Shown here: positions 20,775 through 28,690 of the stretch, piece by piece
Layout of the letters: every line of letters begins with the position of its first letter
How positions within the stretch are numbered: position 1 is the stretch's first letter
Origin: Candidatus Rifleibacteriota bacterium
GTDB taxonomy: Bacteria; Muiribacteriota; Ozemobacteria; Ozemobacterales; Ozemobacteraceae
DNA length: 52,960 nucleotides
Assembly (NCBI GenBank): GCA_012517355.1
Contig: JAAYVD010000039.1
Coordinates: 1 to 52,960 of the forward strand
Direction: 5' to 3'
The notes under the pieces: generated by a model
Told to the model about the DNA's origin: nothing
Database searches by the model: none
What the model saw: only the letters and a program-made list of their open reading frames with translations
Made by a program: the position numbers and the translations under genes

Positions 20775-20803
20775 ATCTTACCATACTTCCCCGAAGCCCT
20801 CAA
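20775..20803 (-). promoter_or_regulatory. Promoter of the TIM-barrel gene
   Basis: On the minus strand TTGAGG (20798-20803) is followed after 17 bases by TAAGAT (20775-20780). The ATG is only about 15 bases past the -10 box, so the transcript would have a leader of under 10 bases, and I see no Shine-Dalgarno. This would be a nearly leaderless start. Confidence 0.4.
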
Positions 20804-20874
20804 TTTTCCTTCCCTTCCTGCCGATAGATACATCAGGGAGTCCAAATCTCGTCCGAAGGATTTGCGGAGGCAGC

Positions 20875-21048
20875 ATGAAACTGAGCAAAGACGAAGCCTA
20901 CTACATTCTGACCAACCTCGAGCAATTCGTGTCCCGCTTCGAGTCGGCCACCCGGAAGAAGGTCACTCCCGGTGCCCTCGACATCATCCATGAGATCCTG
21001 ACCGAGGTTTCCTTCCCCGCCGGTGCGGGTTCCGAGAACGTGCACTGA
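20875..21048 (+). CDS. 57-residue unknown soluble protein
   Basis: The product starts MKLSKDEAYYILTNLEQF and ends AGAGSENVH. It is amphipathic and mostly helical, with no signal peptide or membrane segment. ATG 20875 follows gcggagg at a good distance. Codons show the high third-position GC of real genes here. A strong hairpin follows 28 bp after the stop. It lies alone on the plus strand, divergent from the TIM-barrel gene. I do not recognise a family; a small adaptor or regulator would fit the size. Confidence 0.65.
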   Translation: MKLSKDEAYYILTNLEQFVSRFESATRKKVTPGALDIIHEILTEVSFPAGAGSENVH

Positions 21049-21076
21049 CCGCGGGCCCCCGCCCGCCAACCCCCAC

Positions 21077-21115
21077 CCGACCGCCTTCGGCCGCCCCCCC
21101 GCCGAAGGCGGTCGG
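21077..21115 (+). terminator. Strong hairpin after the 57-residue gene
   Basis: A perfect 15-bp stem, CCGACCGCCTTCGGC (21077-21091) with its complement at 21101-21115, around a 9-base loop. Only a short ctttcc follows. It most likely ends the small plus-strand gene. Confidence 0.7.
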
Positions 21116-21135
21116 CTTTCCGGCGGACAAAGAAA

Positions 21136-21155
21136 ACCCCCGCCGCAACGGGGGT
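21136..21155 (-). terminator. Intrinsic terminator of the lipoprotein operon
   Basis: Read on the minus strand, ACCCCCG-ttgcgg-CGGGGGT is followed at once by TTTCTTT, a classical Rho-independent terminator. It ends the three-gene minus-strand unit 26762-21182 and faces the hairpin of the small plus-strand gene. Confidence 0.8.
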
Positions 21156-21181
21156 GGTGGTGGCCGCCAGCCGGAAGAGGG

Positions 21182-24100
21182 TCAGTATTCCACGAACATG
21201 CTGATGCCGTCGGCGTCGGCGACAAAATACTTGTTCTGGAAATACTTGATCATGAACGGGAAACGGACACTTCCCCAGACGGGGATGGCCGTGTCGTCGC
21301 GACCGATTTCCCAGACGGTCGACCAACTCATGTCCTGGTCGAGTTTGTAAATGCGGTTCCGGTCAGAGTCGGCGAAGAGGTAGTAGCGGGAGTCGGTCTC
21401 GATCCAGTCGAACCCGAAGTTTCCACCTGTGGTGGGGGCGGGCGGCAAGCTCAGGGTCATGCCGGTCATCCAGGTGCCGGTATCGGTCAGATTGTAGGCC
21501 CGCAACGTCCGATCCGCCGTGATGGCCCAGATATCGACGGCCGTCGCCCCGAACTCGAAGAACCGGTGGAAGTCCATGGCTTTGGCCTGCGCCGGCAGGG
21601 AGATGGTGCTCACCGGAGGGATCCCGGCAATTTGGAGATTGGCGCTGTCGATCTGGGTTCCCATCATGAAGAAGGCCATGCGGTTGCCATTGTCGAACTC
21701 GCCCTTGCCGTAGAAAACGGGGGTTCCCATCGGGGAAATCCCGGTGGAATCACTGGTGATGGTCGAGTCCGGAATCCCTCCGATCAGGTCCTGATACTGG
21801 AAGTAGAAGCCGGAATAGGGCGGCAGGCCTGCTGCCACGAGGTGGACGGAAGCCAGGTCGCCGGCCGTATCGGTGGCGATGTAGAGATCGTGGAAGGTCC
21901 ATTGGCCTGAACTGAGAGAGGCAAACCACTGGCCGCTGTACCCGGTCGGGGGACTCAACTGGAAGGTGGTGGCGGTCGGATGCGAAAGCCATCGTTCCTC
22001 AACCCTGTTGTTCCAGAGGAAGAACATCCGGTCCAGGTTCGGGTGGGGCAGCAGCACCTTCTGAGGGGTCGATGGCAGGCCGAATTCGCCCCAGGGATGG
22101 AAGTCACGGAACACGAGCCGGTTCCGGATGTCCATCTCCTGACCGGATGTCTGGTAGGTTCCGGCGCTGTTCTGAACACCGGTCACCACCAGTTTCAGGG
22201 TGGCCGTATCGGCGGGGATGGTGCTCGCGAAATCCAGGGTGACAAACGTGCCGCCCCCATCGACGGTCACCCCGGTGGGGTTGATCCGTTGGCTGCTGAT
22301 CAGGCTTCCATCCGCCCGATTCTTCAGGTCGTTGACCAGGGTGTAGTTCAGCGGGGCGGCTGCCTGGGCGGAATTCACCGTATCGCTGAAGGTCACGGTG
22401 ATCTGGGTCAGGTTGGAAAGTTCGGCAGGATCGTAGGCAAGATTGCCGAGAACGCTCAGGGTGCAAGGAATGGACCCGGACCCGACCCCATCGTAGACAT
22501 TGATCACGAAGTTGTTGACCTGGCCGGCGGTGGTCGGGGTCCCTGTGACATACCCCTGCGACCCAACCGACGAAAGGCTCAGACCAGTCGGCAGGGCGCC
22601 GGTCAGCAGTTGCCAGGTGGCAGGATCGGGGCCGTTCGTCGTCCGGAAGACATACTGGTAGGGAACCCCCTGGATCGCCGTGGGCAAGGTCAAGGAAGGC
22701 GACCCGACGATCTCGTATACCAGTTGGGAGGCCTGAATGCTGATCATCCCTGACCAGTTCGCCGTCGCGGAGTTGCCCTGATCGAGGACGTCGATGGCGA
22801 TGGAGACCGGTCCGACGGCCGTGGGCGTGCCCGCCAACACACCGGTCGAGGAGTCGAAAGTCCAACCGGCGGGAAGGCCCGTGCAGGACCAGACCAAGGT
22901 GCCCACGGCCCCCACCGCGTTGAAGTCGTGGGAGAACGGCTGCCCCACCACCCCAGCAAGGGAGCCCGGGTCGACGATGGCCAGAGAGGTGCCGCCCACG
23001 CTGATCATGCCGGACCAGGTCGCCGTGGTGGAGGTGCCCTGGTCGCGGGCGTTCACCACGAGGGACAGGGGACCGATGGCGGTGGGGGTTCCCATCAGGA
23101 CTCCGGTGGAGGCGTTCAGGGACCACCCGGATGGCAGGGCCGGGCTGCTCCAGGCGAAGGGGCCGACGCCGCCACCCACCTCGAAGTCGTAGGTGAACGG
23201 CTGGCTGACGGTCGCCACGAGATTGCCGGGGTCGATGATCCCGAAAGCGTTCCCCGAAACGCTCATCATGGTCGACAGGCGGGAGATCTGCCCGAAATAG
23301 TCGCGCACCAGGAGCTGGAAGGTGGCCGGCCCCGAAATGGTGGGAGTGCCTTTCAACAGGCCGTCTGACCCCAGGGCCAGGCCCGTCGGAAAGCCGCTGC
23401 CTGCCCAGACGAACGGCGAGGCGCCACCTTTGGCCGTGAACTGGTAGGAAAACGGCTGATAGGCGGCCGCGGAAAGGTTTCCCGGATCGGTGATCTTGAC
23501 CGGGTTGGCCAGGGCCATGCCGTTGACCAGGCCACGCAGGGCGATCTGGAATTCGATGGTGTCCCCCGTCGTCGGGCAGAAGCATTTCGTTCCCACGATA
23601 CCAACTTTCCGCAGGAGGTACAAAGTGTGCTTTTCTTCCTTCAACCCCGTGAGAACTGAGTAGGGATTGGTCGGATCGGGGTAGGCCGTATGGATGTCGA
23701 TGGGGACCACCGCCGCCACCCCCGCCTCGGCCAGGGGGAACGGCCGGAGGAGGTACAGGTCCCCGACCGTGACGGTCTTGACGCTGGTGATGGTCTTCCC
23801 TTCGAAGGGGAAGGTGACCGTGGCGACGGTCACGTCATCGGTCACGAGCGGGTCGTTGAGGATTTTCCAGGGCTTGCCCCCGTTGAAGGTGCTGTCGTTG
23901 CCGTAGTAGTACAGCCCTTTGTCCAGGGCGAAACGCAGGGTTCCGGAGGTGATGGAGCCGCTTTGGCCGGGGAACAGATCGGCCCGCATCGCCAACCGCG
24001 TCGGGCGCGCCGAGCCCAGAGGCATGTCTGGAGTGTAGAGGACGCCGGTGGATCCCAGGGCAGCATCGAGGTCGACGAAAGAAACGGACGTGCGCCTGAC

Positions 24101-24727
24101 CGGGAAGACCTGGCGGCCATCCACGGTGGTGGGACTGTCGACGGTCTGCATCACCCCGAAGCTGGTGTTGGGGGCTTGATCCTCCTCGATGGCGTAGAAC
24201 AGGCGATCGCCCTGCCGGATGGGGAAATACTCGACGAGCGGGGCGTTGACTGCCGTGGTCGAGCTGCTCTCGAAACCGATCTCCTCGATGAGGTATTCCC
24301 CTTCGTCCTCGATGAGGAAGAAGGTGATGACCATGGTCTTGCCCGACACGCCGGTATACCTGGCGGGGACCACGTAAAGACCGTTGTCCCAGAAGATTTC
24401 CGACGGGTTGATCTCGAAACTGTAGGAGGCATCGTCGGCAGGGTTGTAGATGTCCTCCCCGAAATCCTGTAGGTAGAGACGGCTGACCTGGGTGGTCGCC
24501 TCCCCGGTCGACTGGCGCCGCGTGGCGAAGAAGCTGGCGGCTTTCCCGGGGTCCTGGGCCGCCAGAGCGCCGAAGAACCCCTGCAGCGTCCGGTTGATGG
24601 CCGGAAGATCAGGCGGGGGATGGGCCGCGGAACTCCCGCCCTGGCCACCACCGCCAAGACACCCCAATGCAAAAATCACCGCCCCGAGGAGGGCGGTGAT
24701 CGAAAAGAAGGCGAAGGAACGGCTCAT
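21182..24727 (-). CDS. Large lipoprotein with putative Ig (He_PIG-like) domains
   Basis: 1,181 residues from ATG 24727. The signal peptide MSRSFAFFSITALLGAVIFA ends in a lipobox at Cys23 (ALGC), followed by a Gly-rich tether, so the protein is lipidated. Residues about 35-190 are an alpha/beta region that may be NTF2-like. Residues about 410-790 hold four He_PIG-type Ig domains, each opening with a DPGxL or similar strand and containing a P-x-GW or P-x-GL turn. An SbsA-like Ig domain lies at about 795-890. The C-terminal 290 residues have repeated beta blades and may form a beta propeller. The ORF could start at 24766, but only ATG 24727 gives a proper lipobox. It follows the beta-barrel gene by 16 bp, in one apparent operon. 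The function is probably surface binding or complex assembly. Confidence 0.78.
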   Translation of the reverse strand: MSRSFAFFSITALLGAVIFALGCLGGGGQGGSSAAHPPPDLPAINRTLQGFFGALAAQDPGKAASFFATRRQSTGEATTQVSRLYLQDFGEDIYNPADDASYSFEINPSEIFWDNGLYVVPARYTGVSGKTMVITFFLIEDEGEYLIEEIGFESSSTTAVNAPLVEYFPIRQGDRLFYAIEEDQAPNTSFGVMQTVDSPTTVDGRQVFPVRRTSVSFVDLDAALGSTGVLYTPDMPLGSARPTRLAMRADLFPGQSGSITSGTLRFALDKGLYYYGNDSTFNGGKPWKILNDPLVTDDVTVATVTFPFEGKTITSVKTVTVGDLYLLRPFPLAEAGVAAVVPIDIHTAYPDPTNPYSVLTGLKEEKHTLYLLRKVGIVGTKCFCPTTGDTIEFQIALRGLVNGMALANPVKITDPGNLSAAAYQPFSYQFTAKGGASPFVWAGSGFPTGLALGSDGLLKGTPTISGPATFQLLVRDYFGQISRLSTMMSVSGNAFGIIDPGNLVATVSQPFTYDFEVGGGVGPFAWSSPALPSGWSLNASTGVLMGTPTAIGPLSLVVNARDQGTSTTATWSGMISVGGTSLAIVDPGSLAGVVGQPFSHDFNAVGAVGTLVWSCTGLPAGWTFDSSTGVLAGTPTAVGPVSIAIDVLDQGNSATANWSGMISIQASQLVYEIVGSPSLTLPTAIQGVPYQYVFRTTNGPDPATWQLLTGALPTGLSLSSVGSQGYVTGTPTTAGQVNNFVINVYDGVGSGSIPCTLSVLGNLAYDPAELSNLTQITVTFSDTVNSAQAAAPLNYTLVNDLKNRADGSLISSQRINPTGVTVDGGGTFVTLDFASTIPADTATLKLVVTGVQNSAGTYQTSGQEMDIRNRLVFRDFHPWGEFGLPSTPQKVLLPHPNLDRMFFLWNNRVEERWLSHPTATTFQLSPPTGYSGQWFASLSSGQWTFHDLYIATDTAGDLASVHLVAAGLPPYSGFYFQYQDLIGGIPDSTITSDSTGISPMGTPVFYGKGEFDNGNRMAFFMMGTQIDSANLQIAGIPPVSTISLPAQAKAMDFHRFFEFGATAVDIWAITADRTLRAYNLTDTGTWMTGMTLSLPPAPTTGGNFGFDWIETDSRYYLFADSDRNRIYKLDQDMSWSTVWEIGRDDTAIPVWGSVRFPFMIKYFQNKYFVADADGISMFVEY

Positions 24728-24743
24728 ATCGACATTCCCGTGC

Positions 24744-26762
24744 TCAGAAGTCGTATTCGAGGCCACCGTAGAACTCGGTCACCGTCATGGGACGGGTGAA
24801 GTCCCAGAGCAGTTCCTGGGAGGTGGTGTCGAACGACTTGTAGTAGGTCTTCTCGCGGGAGGCGGTCAGCTTGAGCTTGAGATCCTTGCGGATGAACCAG
24901 TTGAACTTCCCTTCGGTGAAGGGCTGGGACTGGTTGCGCCAGTCGCTGGCGATGTTGTTGCCGTTGCGGTTCGAGAACTTGCGGAAGGCCTGTTCGAGCG
25001 ACCAGTCGTATTTCTTGGGTTGGGCGTAGGCGGCCTGCAGCCCGGTCTGGAGATACCGGTAATCGCGGTAGAACATGGCGGTGTACATCCGGGCCAGGTA
25101 TTCCCCGCGCCAGGTCAGCTCGATCTTCGAGGGGAGCTTCCAGGTGGCGCGCATGGAGAAGAGATTCTCGGCGAAGTCCATGACGTCCCCGATGAGGGTG
25201 TAACGCCGGTGGAACGTGTCTTCGACCTTCAGCTTGAAACGGTCGGTGAACTTCTTCTCCCACATGCCCATCCACTGGTGGTTCTTGTGGCTGCGGGCCT
25301 TGGTCTTCTCGTCGTTGAAGATGTAGGCGTGGCCGATTTTGGCGCGGGTCTTCTTGTCGATCGTGATATGGCCGGTGGTCTTGATCTTCAGCTGGGCATA
25401 CCCGCGTGGGTTGTCGCTGGGATAGTGGCGGCGCTGGTGTTCGTCCTCGAAGGTCCATTTCCAGGTCTTGCTGACCGGCAGGTCGTAGCGGAACCGGAAG
25501 TAGTTGTCCCAGTAGCTGGCCCGGAACAGATTGATCGCCTCGCTCTCGAAGAGGCGGTGATCGTAGGTGTCGGAGACGCTGATCTCGCTCTTGTTTCCGC
25601 CATAGGAGCGCTGGAACTCGACGTAGGTGTTTTCGTTGCGGTAATCGAGATTCGGCGAATTCTTGTATTCGCGCCAGTTGTAGGTGCTTTCCCCGAACAG
25701 CGTCCCGTTCTGGATGAAGTAGGTGGTCTGGGTCATGACGTTTTTCTGGGTGAAATCAGAACGGGAGTAGTCGGGGTAGGTGCGGGTTTCGTAACCCAGG
25801 TTGTACATGCGCTCGTAGCGGCCTTCCTTGCGGTTGAGAAAGATCTCGGCCGTGTTGTCCCGGTAGGCCTTCTGCGCATTCTGCGGATACCAGACGTGGT
25901 GCAGGGTGTCCTTGAACGAATAGATGGTGCGGGGGGAATGGGTGTGCACCCAGGAGAAAGTCAGCACATTCTCTTTGACCAGTTCATTGCGCCGGCGCTG
26001 CAGGTACTTGTCCTCGAGGAAGAGCTTGTCATTCTCGTCCAGCTGGTAGGCCAGGCTGAGCTTGCCCTGGTAGTAGTTGTTCGGAAGGGCGGTGTTCTGG
26101 GCGGTGTATTTCTCGTTCTTGTTACGAAGATCGACCTTCAGCGAGCCCGTCAGTTTGACCTTGTCGCTCTCCTGGACCTTGGGAACATCGAGCGTGGCAG
26201 GCGACGGCGAGGAGGAGGGAACGACGGCCACAGGGGCGGTTTCCTGGGCAGGGGCGGTCACCGCAGCCCCGGGGGCGGGCTTGGCCGGCTGACCGGCGGC
26301 CGGTTGCTGGGAGCGGGCCGGGGCCGCGGCTGTGGCCGCCGGCTTGGCGGCGGGCGGGGCGCCGGACTGGCCGTCCTCGAAGTTCGTCAGGTAGAAGTCG
26401 CGGAACTTCCGGTAGAGGTCGTCGAGGCGGCTGAACCCGTCGAAGAGCTGGGCGCGGTCGGCCGGATAATCGCCGGAAACGCTCTTGAACAGGTCGTCCA
26501 TGAGATCGTAGCGGCGTTGCACGAAGTCGAGCAGGTCGGCGGCGTCTTCCTTGAGGGCGTCGTGCTCGGGCATGCCGGGCTTCAGGTTCTGGTTCTGGAT
26601 CTTGCGCTGGATCTCCTCGAGCTTTCGCAGGGAAGTGAGGAAATCGGGCTCGTAGCGCCGGAAGGCATCGAGTGCCTTGGCACTGGCGTCGGCGAGAGCG
26701 AAGGCGGGGACGACCCCGGCCACGAGAATCATGAGGACCAGAGAGAGCAGGCGAAGTTTCAT
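24744..26762 (-). CDS. Outer-membrane beta-barrel protein with coiled N-terminal domain
   Basis: 672 residues from ATG 26762, which has a perfect Shine-Dalgarno (gggaggaaacgtc). A signal peptide (MKLRLLSLVLMILVAGVVPA...) covers 1-25. Residues about 25-135 are helical. An Ala/Pro-rich linker runs from about 140 to 195. From about 210 to the end the sequence alternates polar and aromatic residues in long strands, with many Tyr, Trp, Arg and Lys, and ends in the aromatic residue of EYDF, as outer-membrane barrels do. I count enough strands for a barrel of roughly 20 or more strands. No known porin or TonB-dependent family is evident. It lies between the FecR-domain gene (26 bp upstream) and the lipoprotein gene (16 bp downstream), suggesting one envelope complex. 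Confidence 0.72.
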   Translation of the reverse strand: MKLRLLSLVLMILVAGVVPAFALADASAKALDAFRRYEPDFLTSLRKLEEIQRKIQNQNLKPGMPEHDALKEDAADLLDFVQRRYDLMDDLFKSVSGDYPADRAQLFDGFSRLDDLYRKFRDFYLTNFEDGQSGAPPAAKPAATAAAPARSQQPAAGQPAKPAPGAAVTAPAQETAPVAVVPSSSPSPATLDVPKVQESDKVKLTGSLKVDLRNKNEKYTAQNTALPNNYYQGKLSLAYQLDENDKLFLEDKYLQRRRNELVKENVLTFSWVHTHSPRTIYSFKDTLHHVWYPQNAQKAYRDNTAEIFLNRKEGRYERMYNLGYETRTYPDYSRSDFTQKNVMTQTTYFIQNGTLFGESTYNWREYKNSPNLDYRNENTYVEFQRSYGGNKSEISVSDTYDHRLFESEAINLFRASYWDNYFRFRYDLPVSKTWKWTFEDEHQRRHYPSDNPRGYAQLKIKTTGHITIDKKTRAKIGHAYIFNDEKTKARSHKNHQWMGMWEKKFTDRFKLKVEDTFHRRYTLIGDVMDFAENLFSMRATWKLPSKIELTWRGEYLARMYTAMFYRDYRYLQTGLQAAYAQPKKYDWSLEQAFRKFSNRNGNNIASDWRNQSQPFTEGKFNWFIRKDLKLKLTASREKTYYKSFDTTSQELLWDFTRPMTVTEFYGGLEYDF

Positions 26763-26788
26763 GACGTTTCCTCCCAATCGTGACCGGT

Positions 26789-28438
26789 TCACTTGCCCGA
26801 GTTCAGGAACTGGCTGAGCTGGCTTTCGAGGTCGTTCAGGCGGCTTTCCAGGAGGTCCGCCCCGATGCCGATCTGCTGGTAGGTGTTCTGGATGCGGTCG
26901 AAGATGGATTCCATCTCCTCCTGTTCGGCCGTCTTGAACTTCTGACCGGCGGTGGCGCGCATGGTGGAGTCATACAGGCGCTGGGCGTTGGTATACAACC
27001 GGCGCGACTTGGAGAAATCGCGCATGATCGAGAGCGAAGCGCTCAGCCGCTTTTCGGCATCGGCCCCGCTCACGGTGGTGTTGTAGGACTCGATCTGCTT
27101 GTTCAGAAGCAGGATCGCATCCGACATGGTGTCGTCGATATCCTGGAGCTCGGTCAGCATGGACCCGTCGATCTCGACCACGGCGAGGTCTTTCAGCAGG
27201 TTGCTGATCTGGGACTGCTTGGCCGCGATCTGCTTGAGCATGTTCTGGGCGGGAAGGGACGATGGGTTGGCATCGAGGAACGACTGGACCTCCTGGGAGA
27301 GCATGTCGAGTTCCTGCAGGGCGATGGTGCACTGGTCGAGAGCCTCGGCGAACCAATCCTGGCTGAGACCCGCCGGGTTGGCCGACACCTCGCGCAGGAT
27401 GTTCTCGACCGGCTCGAGGGCGGCCGTCAACTCGGCCTGCAACTGGCCAATCTCCTCGCTGCCCGCCCCGGAATCGGTCTTGAACTTCGTTTTCATCATC
27501 TTGGCGATTTCCATCTGATAGCCCTGGATCTTCACCTGGGCATCGGCGACCATCTTCTGGTAGCCCGCCACCTGGGTCAGCTGGGACGGTGACAATCCGC
27601 CCCCCCCAAGGGTTTTGTCGATCTTCATCCGCATGGCCCCGAGGATCAACAGGTCTTCCATGATCACACCGGTGAACCGTTCCGCACTCTTGATGAATTC
27701 CTGCGCATCTTCCAGAGGGACCTGGCCGAGGGCCAGAAGGGCTTTGAAATCGTCGATGATCGCGGTGAAGTTTTCCGCTTCGCTCTGCAGCAGCCCCTGG
27801 ATGATGCCCGGGACCTCTTCGAGCTCAAAGTTGGCGCCCATTTTCGAGAGTTCCTCGTCCCACTTCTTCTTTTCGGCCTCGATGTCGATCTCGGATTTTT
27901 CGGTCTTGCCGCCCTTCTTGACCACGAGTTCTTCGCCTTCGTTGACCGTGATCTTTTCCTGGGATTCGCGGATCAGGACTTCGGCAACGCCACGCAGGAC
28001 AGAGATGCGGTCTTCGTCAATGTTCGACTGGCAGGTGATGTTGGTGCCTTTGATGCCGGCGACGGCCTGGCTCATCTCGATGTCCATCGTGCCGTCCTTC
28101 ACCATCTTCTTCACGTTCACCCACAGGTTGCCGGCGAGGAGCTTGATCTGGCTGTCCTTGGCGGCGGGGCTCGACAGCACGATCTCGGATTCCGGCTTCA
28201 TGACGAAGGTGGTCATGTCGGCGAAGCTCAGAATGGCGCTGGAGCGTTCGGCGGTCTTGACGTGGTCGTCGACGTTCAGCGGCATGTCGAGCTTGGCGAA
28301 CGACCAGGCCTCCTCGTCGGCGTCAGGCCGTACTTCGACCTGCCCCGATAGATCGGAGAACCGCGCGCCCGAGTCTTCGGCCCAGGCGGGGACCAACAGG
28401 CAAGAAAAAACAAGGAAGGCCGCCAACACACGTTTCAT
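26789..28438 (-). CDS. Exported FecR-domain protein with long coiled-coil region
   Basis: 549 residues from ATG 28438, which has gaggag at the right distance. A signal peptide covers 1-20 (MKRVLAAFLVFSCLLVPAWA). Residues about 25-165 match the FecR periplasmic domain, with the pattern SSAILSFADMTTFVMKPESEIVL and the following LLAGNLWVNVKK strands. Residues about 195-540 are predicted helices and coiled coil rich in Glu, Gln, Leu and Lys. Classical FecR is a membrane anti-sigma regulator; here there is no transmembrane helix after the signal peptide, no sigma factor and no TonB receptor nearby. A structural or scaffolding role in the envelope with the next two genes is more likely. It is the first gene of its operon. 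Confidence 0.78.
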   Translation of the reverse strand: MKRVLAAFLVFSCLLVPAWAEDSGARFSDLSGQVEVRPDADEEAWSFAKLDMPLNVDDHVKTAERSSAILSFADMTTFVMKPESEIVLSSPAAKDSQIKLLAGNLWVNVKKMVKDGTMDIEMSQAVAGIKGTNITCQSNIDEDRISVLRGVAEVLIRESQEKITVNEGEELVVKKGGKTEKSEIDIEAEKKKWDEELSKMGANFELEEVPGIIQGLLQSEAENFTAIIDDFKALLALGQVPLEDAQEFIKSAERFTGVIMEDLLILGAMRMKIDKTLGGGGLSPSQLTQVAGYQKMVADAQVKIQGYQMEIAKMMKTKFKTDSGAGSEEIGQLQAELTAALEPVENILREVSANPAGLSQDWFAEALDQCTIALQELDMLSQEVQSFLDANPSSLPAQNMLKQIAAKQSQISNLLKDLAVVEIDGSMLTELQDIDDTMSDAILLLNKQIESYNTTVSGADAEKRLSASLSIMRDFSKSRRLYTNAQRLYDSTMRATAGQKFKTAEQEEMESIFDRIQNTYQQIGIGADLLESRLNDLESQLSQFLNSGK

Positions 28439-28690
28439 TCTGGAACTCCTCGATGGGTAGACTCTCAGGGGGTAACACTCTTCCGTGACGAGGCATGGTA
28501 GCATACCGCTCCAGGGTAGTCAATGAGTCGTACCCTGCACGGATTGTCAAGGACTTTCCCCTGCCTGTCGCCCATCGCCTCCGGAACGGATGCCAGGGAA
28601 GGACCTGAAGTCCCCGGAAGGAACGCGGCAGCCCAGGACGACTGAGGGATCAGGCTGGGAAGGGATGACTCCCCCGGCCGGGTTCCGGCG
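28439..28690. other. Intergenic region upstream of the FecR-domain gene
   Basis: No gene seen. On the minus strand there is a perfect TTGACA, but only weak -10 matches at 16-18 bp from it, so I do not call a promoter. GC content drops in the 28480-28560 part, consistent with regulatory DNA. Confidence 0.35.

Noticed and set aside
26789-28504. FecR-type iron-uptake regulator
   Set aside because: No sigma factor, no TonB-dependent receptor, no transmembrane anchor; the coiled-coil tail suggests structure, not signalling.
28440-28560. Promoter for the FecR-domain gene built on TTGACA
   Set aside because: The -35 is perfect, but every -10 candidate at 16-18 bp matches three or fewer positions.
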